DNA of 64,000 nucleotides from Enterococcus pallens ATCC BAA-351. Lineage in GTDB: Bacteria > Bacillota > Bacilli > Lactobacillales > Enterococcaceae. A model generated the notes under the pieces. It ran no database searches, was not told the origin of the DNA, and saw only the letters and a program-made list of their open reading frames with translations. Within the stretch, counting starts at the first letter, position 1. Every line of letters starts with the position of its first letter. Where the stretch lies: assembly GCF_000407485.1 (NCBI RefSeq), contig NZ_ASWD01000004.1, forward strand, positions 124,001-188,000. The letters run 5' to 3'. The position numbers and the translations under genes were made by a program. This document shows positions 17,323-24,486 of the stretch, one piece after another.

Positions 17323-17369
17323 AAAGAGTCAGAAACCTTTAATTAATAAAGGTTTCTGACTCTTTTTTT
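17323..17369 (+). terminator. Strong terminator of guaA
   Basis: A long near-perfect stem (AAAGAGTCAGAAACCTTT and AAAGGTTTCTGACTCTTT around AATTAAT) ends in a run of seven T. Confidence 0.95.
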
Positions 17370-17569
17370 AGATTTCTCTATGTACTAATATAGTTAAAGG
17401 TCTGCCTTTAATTTCTTTAAAATTCCAACCATTGTCGTTTAAACTATTAATCGATAGTAACTTAATTTTACTTCGACTTAAACAGTTGTAGCAACGGGGT
17501 TTTCGTTATTAAAATTATTAGATATAATCGACATTAAAAGGGATAATTATTTATAGAGGAGAAGCCGAC

Positions 17570-18754
17570 ATGACAGACAATTACGGAAAAAAGCCAACTA
17601 TTTTTATTAGCTCAACTTGCTACGATTTAAAACAGATAAGAACTGATATAAAAAAAACTCTGGAAGATGAAATGGGTTTTGAAACGCTTTTATCAGAGTA
17701 CGATTCGTTTCCATTAGATCCCTCTTTAGGAACTGTAGAAACTTGTCTAAGAGCTGTCGAACAACGAGCGGATATTTTCGTTTTAGTAATTGGTGGGAAA
17801 TATGGTTATAAAACTGATAATGGTAAATCTGTTACAAATCTCGAATACCTTCAAGCAAAAGGAAAAGGAATTCCTATCTATACTTTCGTCAATAAGTCTA
17901 TTATAAATGCACTCCCCTTATGGAAAGCGAATCCTAACGGAGACTTTTCCTCCTTAGTAGACACTAATGATCTTTTCCATTTTGTTGATGAATTGAGGAA
18001 CAAAGACAATATTTGGGTTTATGAATATGAATTCGCTCAGGAAATTTGCAATAAAATAAAAAATCAATTTGCTTATCTATTTAACGATTCTTTGAAAATC
18101 AGAAATAAGTTTGCTCGATCTAAACTTTCTCCTAGAATTTTGGAACAAAGTCCCGAAGCAATTAAACTTGTATTAGAAAAAAATCATACTGCTTGGGAAT
18201 TAAAATTCTTCTTTCAAGTTTTTTGGGACCAGTTAAGTACATTGGCAGATTATAAAAGAGATTTAGAGTATAAAGTTTTTTTGAAATCCAGTAAGCCCTT
18301 AGATGAGCCTTTAGAAATCATAAGCTGGATTACCTATAAAAATAAAGAACTGATACAAAATGTAGAATCCATGGCTTCACTTATTAATGTTGCTTTCCCC
18401 ATTGCTATTGGAGAATCTGGAAAAGAATCTGATTTAGACTTTTTGATATATATAGCAGTACGTATGGTAAAGCTATATCGAAAGACTTTAGAATGGGAAA
18501 TAGATTTACATTCTATATTAGTGCCTGAAGAAGCCCTTACTATGATAAAAAGTTTGTCATCAGCAAGCCAAATTGTTGTAAAAGCCATCGATAAATTGGC
18601 TTCGGATTCGAAAAAAGAACTGTCAAAAATCCCAGCTATCATTCCAGAAGGGGAAAAATATAAAATTGATTTAAGTCTATCTTTTGAATCACCTGACTTA
18701 TCTGAATTTAACAGAGAATTCGAAGTATATTCCAATGAAGTTTTGTATGGATAA
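17570..18754 (+). CDS. Orphan DUF4062 protein
   Basis: This 394-residue protein starts at an ATG behind GAGGAGAAG. Residues about 9-110 form a DUF4062 domain (PTIFISSTCYDLKQIR, FVLVIGGKYGY, LEYLQAKGKGIPIYTFV), a Rossmann-like fold related in appearance to TIR and deoxyribosyltransferase domains. The remaining 280 residues are helical with no motif I recognise. DUF4062 domains are often found in multidomain signalling ATPases and near phage-defence genes; here the gene stands alone, without an ATPase. It is visibly more AT-rich than guaA and lies directly after the guaA terminator, suggesting horizontal acquisition. Function unknown. Confidence 0.8.
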   Translation: MTDNYGKKPTIFISSTCYDLKQIRTDIKKTLEDEMGFETLLSEYDSFPLDPSLGTVETCLRAVEQRADIFVLVIGGKYGYKTDNGKSVTNLEYLQAKGKGIPIYTFVNKSIINALPLWKANPNGDFSSLVDTNDLFHFVDELRNKDNIWVYEYEFAQEICNKIKNQFAYLFNDSLKIRNKFARSKLSPRILEQSPEAIKLVLEKNHTAWELKFFFQVFWDQLSTLADYKRDLEYKVFLKSSKPLDEPLEIISWITYKNKELIQNVESMASLINVAFPIAIGESGKESDLDFLIYIAVRMVKLYRKTLEWEIDLHSILVPEEALTMIKSLSSASQIVVKAIDKLASDSKKELSKIPAIIPEGEKYKIDLSLSFESPDLSEFNREFEVYSNEVLYG

Positions 18755-18831
18755 TTTTGCTTTTCAGAGAAGAATTGTGATAACTACTGATTTTCCATAT
18801 TACACACTTTGCCTTTTTGAATGAATCATTG

Positions 18832-18875
18832 AAAAGCCTAATACCTTGTTTCAATAAGGTATCTAGGCTTTCTTC
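18832..18875. terminator. Bidirectional terminator between DUF4062 gene and membrane-protein gene
   Basis: An almost perfect 15-bp inverted repeat (AAGCCTAATACCTT with AAGGTATCTAGGCTT) lies between two convergent genes. Confidence 0.7.
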
Positions 18876-18882
18876 TAATGTA

Positions 18883-19548
18883 TCATAATAAGTTATTTGA
18901 TTCTAAATCCTCTTTTAGACTGAAAAAATCTTCTTTAGCTCCTAAAAATGCTTGCTGATATTCCTTTTTTTCAGGAGATAGTATAGTTTTTTCAGAGTAA
19001 TTTTTTGTCAGCATCTCATTTTTACCCTCATCATAATAATGCGTTATCATATGCAAGTGCTTAGATTTATCCATACCCTCTATCAAAAGAAAATAGTAAG
19101 CATAATATTTTTTTTCCTCTTCATTAGCATAAAGGCTGTTTAACTCTTCAGCACCCGCCGATGTTGTCAATTCGTTAAGTTTTAGTTTTTGAAAAAAATT
19201 TAGATCATCACTAAAATTCATTGTTGGAAATTCTGAAATTTTAATATACTCTTTATTCGTATACATGATGACAGAAGTCTTATCGATAAAACCAGAACTT
19301 CTAATAATTCTAGGTTTTGTTCCTTGAAGGGTCTTACCATCTAATACAATCTTGTCAACATATTTATTTTCAGTAGAAATATGATATGATAACGGAGCAG
19401 AAAACTTACTATCTATATAACTATTAATAGAAAAAATTAGTGCACATAAAGATATGAGGACAGGTGAAATTTTTAATACCAAATTCAAGAATCTGACCAA
19501 ATTATCTTTCGAAAAAACCTTTTTTAAATATTCCAATATACTCGACAC
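18883..19548 (-). CDS. Unknown single-pass membrane protein
   Basis: About 221 residues that I do not recognise. A hydrophobic segment (residues about 24-45, ISPVLISLCALIFSINSYI) follows a basic N-terminus, so the rest is probably outside or anchored to the membrane. No catalytic motif is evident; the C-terminal part is rich in Lys, Glu and Tyr. The start is uncertain: the GTG at 19548 abuts AAAGGA, while a TTG at 19536 has better spacing to AAGGAG. It is AT-rich and converges on the DUF4062 gene, so the two may have arrived together, but they are not co-transcribed. Confidence 0.6.
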   Translation of the reverse strand: MSSILEYLKKVFSKDNLVRFLNLVLKISPVLISLCALIFSINSYIDSKFSAPLSYHISTENKYVDKIVLDGKTLQGTKPRIIRSSGFIDKTSVIMYTNKEYIKISEFPTMNFSDDLNFFQKLKLNELTTSAGAEELNSLYANEEEKKYYAYYFLLIEGMDKSKHLHMITHYYDEGKNEMLTKNYSEKTILSPEKKEYQQAFLGAKEDFFSLKEDLESNNLL

Positions 19549-19756
19549 TCCTTTTTAAATAAAATTAATGCTGCAATAATCATGGTACTAAAGTTATCAT
19601 TTTTTAAAAAAATTCCTTCATCTCTTATAAGCCCCCCTTTAGCTACTCTATATAACAATCGTTATTCAAAGTGGTTAATTTGTCAATCTACTCTTTGTTC
19701 CTTGTCTTATAAAAACCTATAATTTGGACATAAAAATAAACAAAAACTGTTAACCA

Positions 19757-19798
19757 CAAAAAATCACCAGCAGAACATCTCTCAACATCCCACTGGTG
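19757..19798 (-). terminator. Terminator after the decayed ABC gene
   Basis: CACCAGTGGGATGT pairs fully (with G-U pairs) with ATGTTCTGCTGGTG and is followed by TTTTTT on the minus strand. It resembles the terminator at 23266-23312. Confidence 0.75.
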
Positions 19799-19805
19799 CT
19801 CTCAT

Positions 19806-20584
19806 TATTTTCTATTCCCTCCCCCGCTAATTCATCAAACTGTGAATTGTACAACGCAGTGTAATAATCATCTTTTGCTAGTAAGTCTTCGTGTGCCCCT
19901 TGTTCCTTGATATCGCCTCCTTGCATATATGCATCCTCAATCGTAGATAGACGGTGAGCGATAACGAAGGACGTCCGGCCAGCCATTAGGTTGTTGTCTG
20001 CTAAGATGGCACGAGAGATTATCAGCAGTTGTTTTTGTCCTTGAGAGATGTTGGATGATTCTTCGTTCAATTCCATATTGTAGCCGCCAGGTAAGGTTTC
20101 GATGAAGTGGTTTACGTGAGCGGCTTTGGCTGCGGCGTAAACTTCTTCGTCGGTGGCATCGAGTCTTCCGTAGCGGAGATTGTCCATGATGGTTCCTTTG
20201 AACAACCAAGTATCTTGTAAGACCATTCCGATATTTTCGCGTAAATCTGCGCGGTTGAAGACTCTGATATCATGACCATCAATTTTTATTTCCCCTGAAT
20301 TGATATCGTAGAAGCGCATTAATAGTTTAACCATTGTAGTCTTGCCGTCAACGGTTTGTCCTGGCTCAACATAACTGCTAAAGTCGTTGATAATAATTTT
20401 GTCCGATGTGTAACCGAATTGAATATGTTCGAAATTGACTTCGCCTTTGACCTTGCCAATTTTGATTTGGTTTTCGGCGGTCTGAGCTTCTTCGTCTTCA
20501 CCAAGAATTCGAAAACACGTTCAGCAGCAGGTTGGATAATTGTGCCAACTGTGCAGTTGGTTGTGTCAGGTTCCAGACGTATAA
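19806..20584 (-). pseudogene. Decayed 3' copy of the ABC-exporter subunit gene
   Basis: This stretch aligns closely with the 3' part of the intact ABC exporter gene at 24487-26340 (for example LRENIGMVLQDTWLFKGTIM and LRYGRLDATDEEVYAAAKAA are shared) but is not functional. The 5' membrane-domain part is absent. Internal deletions remove the core of Walker A (VEPGQTV joins directly to DGKTTM), about 25 residues containing Walker B, and shorter pieces. The normal stop codon is mutated, so the frame runs on to 19750. A frame break near 20500 separates the upstream remnant. It appears to be a partial duplication followed by decay. Confidence 0.88.
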
Positions 20585-20670
20585 AAAAACTTTAGGCCTT
20601 ATAGAAATATGGATGCAAACGTATCATGATAAGAGTCAGCTGTTCGGCTTCTATTATTTATTCACTTAAT

Positions 20671-21630
20671 TTAGCGCATTCCTGACCAATTTGTGATTCG
20701 TTCTTCCCATACATAACTAGATTCATGAATAATATCTCTAGCTGTTTTTTGCTTCTTACCTGTCAATAGTTCGAAATCAGGAGAAATAACATCTAACAAG
20801 CCGTCGCGAATCGCTGCATCATTTGTTACAATGTCATCTCCGGAGAATGGAACGGGTGATTTTGAAAAGTCTCCCGTAATATGACGAGGAACGTGTAATT
20901 TTTCTAGATACTGGTAATAGCTTTCTTCATCTACCGGATCATAAATTAAATTCATACCCGATACTTCGTTCACCAGTTCACATAATTCTCGTACAGAAAT
21001 TGATTCTCCACCATAGATGTTGTATCCTCGATAATCTTCTCCTTTTCCAAGTAAAGAAGCAGTTGCTGCAGCTGCTGCATCATCTTTGGCAATCAATGCC
21101 CCTTTGCCTTCCATTGCCGTACTTGCCCAAACGTCATCAGCCATCATTGCTAACATAGGATACATTGTAAGATAATTTTCGATATATAAACTATTTCTTA
21201 CAGTGGTGTAAGGATGTCCGGTTTCTTGTAAATATAATTCAGTAGCGGTGTGATCTGGCGTTACATCCAAATGAGCATATTTAGGATCTGTTGCTCCGTA
21301 TCCTGAACTATACGTTATATGACTTACTCCTTGATTAATGGCTGCATCAATTGCATTTTTATGTTGTTGCACACGTTTCCCAACTTGTAATCCAGAAATA
21401 ATATAAATTCTATCGCCACCCTTGAAGGCTTTGTTTAAGGCTTCTGTATCGTCATAGTTAGCTTCAAAAACCTGTACTCCCGCATCCTTCCAGCGTTTCA
21501 ATTTTTCATCGGGAACAAAGTTCATATTCCAGACGGTGAAGGTTAAGTTCTCTCCACCTACTTCTTTTAACATGTTTTCCGCAACGCGACCAGCTAATTT
21601 TCCATCTGCACCTGTAACAATATAACGCAT
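20671..21630 (-). CDS. NmrA-like NAD(P)-binding protein
   Basis: About 319 residues with an N-terminal atypical SDR cofactor motif (YIVTGADGKLAGRVAENML) and the NmrA/QOR2-type layout: SGLQVGK, SSGYGA, TVRNSLYIENY. Relatives sense NADP redox state or reduce quinones. The ATG at 21630 has TAGGAG ten bases upstream; a GTG three codons earlier sits too close to that site. It is divergent from a LysR regulator with a palindrome between them, so that regulator probably controls it. Confidence 0.85.
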   Translation of the reverse strand: MRYIVTGADGKLAGRVAENMLKEVGGENLTFTVWNMNFVPDEKLKRWKDAGVQVFEANYDDTEALNKAFKGGDRIYIISGLQVGKRVQQHKNAIDAAINQGVSHITYSSGYGATDPKYAHLDVTPDHTATELYLQETGHPYTTVRNSLYIENYLTMYPMLAMMADDVWASTAMEGKGALIAKDDAAAAATASLLGKGEDYRGYNIYGGESISVRELCELVNEVSGMNLIYDPVDEESYYQYLEKLHVPRHITGDFSKSPVPFSGDDIVTNDAAIRDGLLDVISPDFELLTGKKQKTARDIIHESSYVWEERITNWSGMR

Positions 21631-21714
21631 ATTTTTCACGCTCCTAACTATTATTTACTGCATGTTCAATTTATCACAAAATTTGATTTTCTTGAAATCA
21701 CTTGTTATTATATT

Positions 21715-21733
21715 TAATAAGCATTGCTTATTA
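21715..21733. promoter_or_regulatory. Palindromic operator between the NmrA-like gene and lysR
   Basis: TAATAAGC and GCTTATTA form a perfect inverted repeat around ATT. It contains a T-N11-A pattern of LysR-type boxes and lies 23 bp before the regulator start codon. Confidence 0.6.
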
Positions 21734-21756
21734 CACAAATGATGGAGGACTTTTTT

Positions 21757-22668
21757 ATGCAAATTGAACACCTAAGAACATTTGTTGATTTAGCTGAAAC
21801 GCTCAATTTTAGGCAAACCTCAGAGAATATGAATTTAACTCAGCCAGCTGTTACACAAATTATTAAATCCTTGGAAGTTCAATTAAGCGTTGAGCTCTTT
21901 ATCCGTACGAAACAGCGTGTCCGGCTTACTCAAGCGGGAGTGATTTTTTATAATGATACAAAGTTGTTATTAAAAAAGTTTTATTCCTCTGTTGAGCGTG
22001 TCAAAGAGGTCGCTCAACAGGCTAACCAGACACTTACCATCGGTTTTTCTGGTACCGCTTTCGAGATGAATATTCTGCCAAAGATAATCAGTAAATTCAA
22101 AAAAAAGCAGCCCGATATTCATATACATTTGGAAAACTTCAACCACAACATTTTGAAAAAGGACCTTATCTCCAAAAGCTGTGACATCATCTTTCAAACA
22201 TTGGATAGCGTAGAAACTCTTTCCAATGTACAATTCACCCCTTTAATGTCAGGTGAATTTGTTTGTGTACTGCCAGAAAAACATTCACTTTCAACTCAAG
22301 CAATGATTTCGTTTAATGACTTAGCCAATCAGAATATTATTCTATTCAATTCTTATCAGTGCCCGCCAAAGCAAGCGGATGTTCAACGGTTGATCAAAGA
22401 AAAATGTCCTGAAGGAATATTCTGCTATGCCGATTCTATTCTCTTATCCCATACAATGATCCAAAGCGGACTGGGGATTTCTGTAATGCCCAACTTTATC
22501 ACTAATTTTTCAAACTACCAGCATTATACGGATCTATCGATAATTCCCTTTGATTATAAAGCTGATCTTGTTTATGGCATTGCGTCTTTGAAAAACAATG
22601 ACAAGACTATGATCCATTCTTTTATCTCCTCTACCTGTGCTTTTATTGAAAACGAAGCATTAAACTGA
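21757..22668 (+). CDS. LysR-family transcriptional regulator
   Basis: This 303-residue protein has an N-terminal winged helix (LRTFVDLAETLNFRQTSENM, then QPAVTQIIKSLE) and a periplasmic-binding-like effector domain starting near residue 90 (LTIGFSGTAFEMNILPKII). The ATG at 21757 has ATGGAGGAC at good spacing. It is divergent from the NmrA-like gene and is its likely regulator; the inducer is unknown. Confidence 0.92.
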   Translation: MQIEHLRTFVDLAETLNFRQTSENMNLTQPAVTQIIKSLEVQLSVELFIRTKQRVRLTQAGVIFYNDTKLLLKKFYSSVERVKEVAQQANQTLTIGFSGTAFEMNILPKIISKFKKKQPDIHIHLENFNHNILKKDLISKSCDIIFQTLDSVETLSNVQFTPLMSGEFVCVLPEKHSLSTQAMISFNDLANQNIILFNSYQCPPKQADVQRLIKEKCPEGIFCYADSILLSHTMIQSGLGISVMPNFITNFSNYQHYTDLSIIPFDYKADLVYGIASLKNNDKTMIHSFISSTCAFIENEALN

Positions 22669-22737
22669 TATTCGTGGATAAAGTGCTGAATTCATTGTCT
22701 TACTAGCAATAAAAAATTAATTAAGGAGGCTTCACCT

Positions 22738-23256
22738 ATGGACGTTTGGGAAAATTTTGACTTTCAATCCTTTTGGGAAGAATCAACTTATGCAAAAGAA
22801 CATTATGAAGGAAACGACTTCACTGTATCTGATAGACAAATTATCGAGGAGCAGTTAGGTTATAAATTGCCAGATTCCTATGTTTCTTTCATGCAAAAGC
22901 ATAATGGAGGAATCCCAACTAGGACAGAATTTGAAACAAAGACACCAACAAGCTGGTCCGATACAGGAATTGCGATTAATGGTTTTCTGAATATTGGATT
23001 GGCTGGGGAAAATGCCTTGCTGGGAGAATTTGGCAGTCGCTTTTGGATTGAAGAATGGGGCTATCCAGATATTGGTATTGCTATCTGTGACTGCCCTTCT
23101 GCTGGTCATGATATGGTTTTCTTGGATTACAAAAAATATGGGACACCCGATGCTCCTGCGGTCGTTCACATTGATCAAGAATTTGATTATACAATTACTT
23201 TTCTAGCCAAGGATTTTGAAAGCTTTGTATTCGGTCTGAAGGAAGAAGAATATTAG
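22738..23256 (+). CDS. SMI1/KNR4 (SUKH) family protein
   Basis: This 172-residue cytoplasmic protein has the SMI1/KNR4 pattern: YKLPDSYVSFMQKHNGG in the first third, then FLNIGL, and WGYPDIGIAICDCPSAGHDM in the middle. Proteins of this superfamily often serve as immunity proteins against secreted nuclease toxins, but no toxin gene is adjacent, so the role here is open. The ATG has AAGGAGG upstream and the gene ends at a strong terminator. Confidence 0.85.
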   Translation: MDVWENFDFQSFWEESTYAKEHYEGNDFTVSDRQIIEEQLGYKLPDSYVSFMQKHNGGIPTRTEFETKTPTSWSDTGIAINGFLNIGLAGENALLGEFGSRFWIEEWGYPDIGIAICDCPSAGHDMVFLDYKKYGTPDAPAVVHIDQEFDYTITFLAKDFESFVFGLKEEEY

Positions 23257-23265
23257 TTCACCAAA

Positions 23266-23312
23266 AATTACCAGCAGAATGTCCTTTCAACATTCCGCTG
23301 GTAATTTCATTT
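23266..23312 (+). terminator. Terminator of the SMI1/KNR4 gene
   Basis: An 18-bp near-perfect stem (AAATTACCAGCAGAATGT with ACATTCCGCTGGTAATTT) is followed by CATTTTC. Confidence 0.8.
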
Positions 23313-23326
23313 TCTAGTCTGACAGC

Positions 23327-23360
23327 GAAAAAAGCAGTTGCAATGAATCTGCAACCACTT
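23327..23360 (-). terminator. Terminator of the VOC dioxygenase gene
   Basis: AAGTGGTTGCA pairs with TGCAACTGCTT and is followed by TTTTTT on the minus strand. Confidence 0.8.
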
Positions 23361-23405
23361 CTTTTAATACTCTTCTCATAGCTATCCGTCAGCTTTGTGC
23401 CTGTT

Positions 23406-24266
23406 CTAGCTTTCAAACTTCATGGTAATGCCATTGGGATCGACGACTGTTAAATTGCCGTTTTCGTCTTTAGTATAATCGATCTGATTCTTCCAATGAT
23501 TCTCCAGACGATCCAACTCTGCTTGGTCTGGTACTACGAAGCTGAAATAGTCCAATCCCAGATCCTTCTCTGTCATGGCTGGAATATCTTTTCCCAACCA
23601 GACATTAGACCCGATGTGGTGATGGTAATCCCCTGTCGCAAAGAATTTAGCTTGATCGCCAAAATTATTTTTCAAGGACAATCCCAGAACTTCAGTAAAA
23701 TAGTTTTCTGTCTGCATCAGGTCCGCTACTTTTAAATGAACGTGACCAACAGTCGTTCCCACTGGAAAACCATCTCGGCTACCATCATTGGCAGCGATGA
23801 CCCCTTCAGCATCCATCTCAAGTGTCACACCTACGATCTCACCGTCGTCACGAATATCCCATTGGCTTTGCGGTTTATCATAATAGACTTCGATGCCATT
23901 GCCTTCAGGATCATTTAAATAAAGGGCTTCGCTGTAGCCATGATCGCTGGCACCGATTAAAGGCGCTTCGATCGTTAAATAGTGAAGCAGCGCATTCCCT
24001 AAATCCTTTCGAGTTGGTAATAAAAAGGCCACATGATACAACCCTGTTTTAGGCGTCACAGGCAACGGTTCCTGCACCTCATATAATTCTAGTAATGCCG
24101 TATTGTCAACACCCAAGGTACTTTTGACTGGGGTTTGTTCTAAGATTTGCAGTCCAATCACTTCTTGATAAAAACGGGTCATCTGTTTTAAATTGGCTAC
24201 CTTCAAAGCCACACGACCAATACGTGCAGTGGCACTTAATTGAAAGGTTGGAATAATAACTGTCAT
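23406..24266 (-). CDS. Two-domain VOC protein, CatE-like (catechol 2,3-dioxygenase/glyoxalase superfamily)
   Basis: About 286 residues with two tandem vicinal-oxygen-chelate modules: the first begins IGRVALKVANLKQMTRFYQE, the second VGHVHLKVADLMQTENYFTE. Metal-ligand His and Glu are visible in YHVAFLL, GIEVYYD and VGHVHLKV. The layout matches B. subtilis CatE-type extradiol dioxygenases. I chose the ATG at 24266 (AGGAGG upstream), not the much longer frame through the promoter. A perfect 15-bp palindrome lies upstream. The aromatic or quinone substrate is inferred. Confidence 0.85.
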   Translation of the reverse strand: MTVIIPTFQLSATARIGRVALKVANLKQMTRFYQEVIGLQILEQTPVKSTLGVDNTALLELYEVQEPLPVTPKTGLYHVAFLLPTRKDLGNALLHYLTIEAPLIGASDHGYSEALYLNDPEGNGIEVYYDKPQSQWDIRDDGEIVGVTLEMDAEGVIAANDGSRDGFPVGTTVGHVHLKVADLMQTENYFTEVLGLSLKNNFGDQAKFFATGDYHHHIGSNVWLGKDIPAMTEKDLGLDYFSFVVPDQAELDRLENHWKNQIDYTKDENGNLTVVDPNGITMKFES

Positions 24267-24336
24267 GGTGAAAACCTCCTGTATGGAATAACGCCATCGA
24301 ACGTTCGTTATTCGTTTCTTACGTTCACCATAACAT

Positions 24337-24351
24337 CTTACTATTAGTAAG
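24337..24351. promoter_or_regulatory. Palindromic operator upstream of the VOC gene
   Basis: CTTACTATTAGTAAG is a perfect 15-bp palindrome about 70 bp before the VOC gene. A related AAGTAA/TTACTT repeat precedes the luciferase-like gene at 35946-35963. The style resembles sites of HxlR/MarR-type redox regulators, but the regulator is not identified here. Confidence 0.45.
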
Positions 24352-24427
24352 TAAAATTCCGTGCTCAGATTTGTTATCCGTCTTATCTCAAACATTCCGA
24401 TAAGAACAAGTCTAAGCCTAAACAATC

Positions 24428-24470
24428 AAAAAAAGCCAGTGAAATGAACGAGTTGCGCCATTTCACTGAC
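24428..24470 (-). terminator. Terminator of the ABC exporter operon
   Basis: A 12-bp stem (GTCAGTGAAATG with CATTTCACTGGC) is followed by a run of seven T on the minus strand, just after the second exporter gene. Confidence 0.9.
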
Positions 24471-24486
24471 TTCTATCGACTATTTT

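Noticed and set aside
17300-18520. Possible att repeat: guaA 3' end (GTCGAATGGGAGTAG) and TTAGAATGGGAAATAG inside the DUF4062 gene
   Set aside because: The second string encodes part of a conserved-looking helix in the gene and matches only loosely; no integrase or other duplicated guaA end was found, so no attachment-site pair can be claimed.
20319-20504. Short minus-strand open frame encoding a Lys-rich 61-residue peptide
   Set aside because: It is an off-frame reading of the decayed ABC gene; the same off-frame peptide can be read from the intact copy at 25074-25295.
22738-23256. SMI1/KNR4 gene as immunity partner of a nearby toxin
   Set aside because: No LXG, polymorphic toxin or secretion gene lies next to it, so toxin immunity is only a family possibility.
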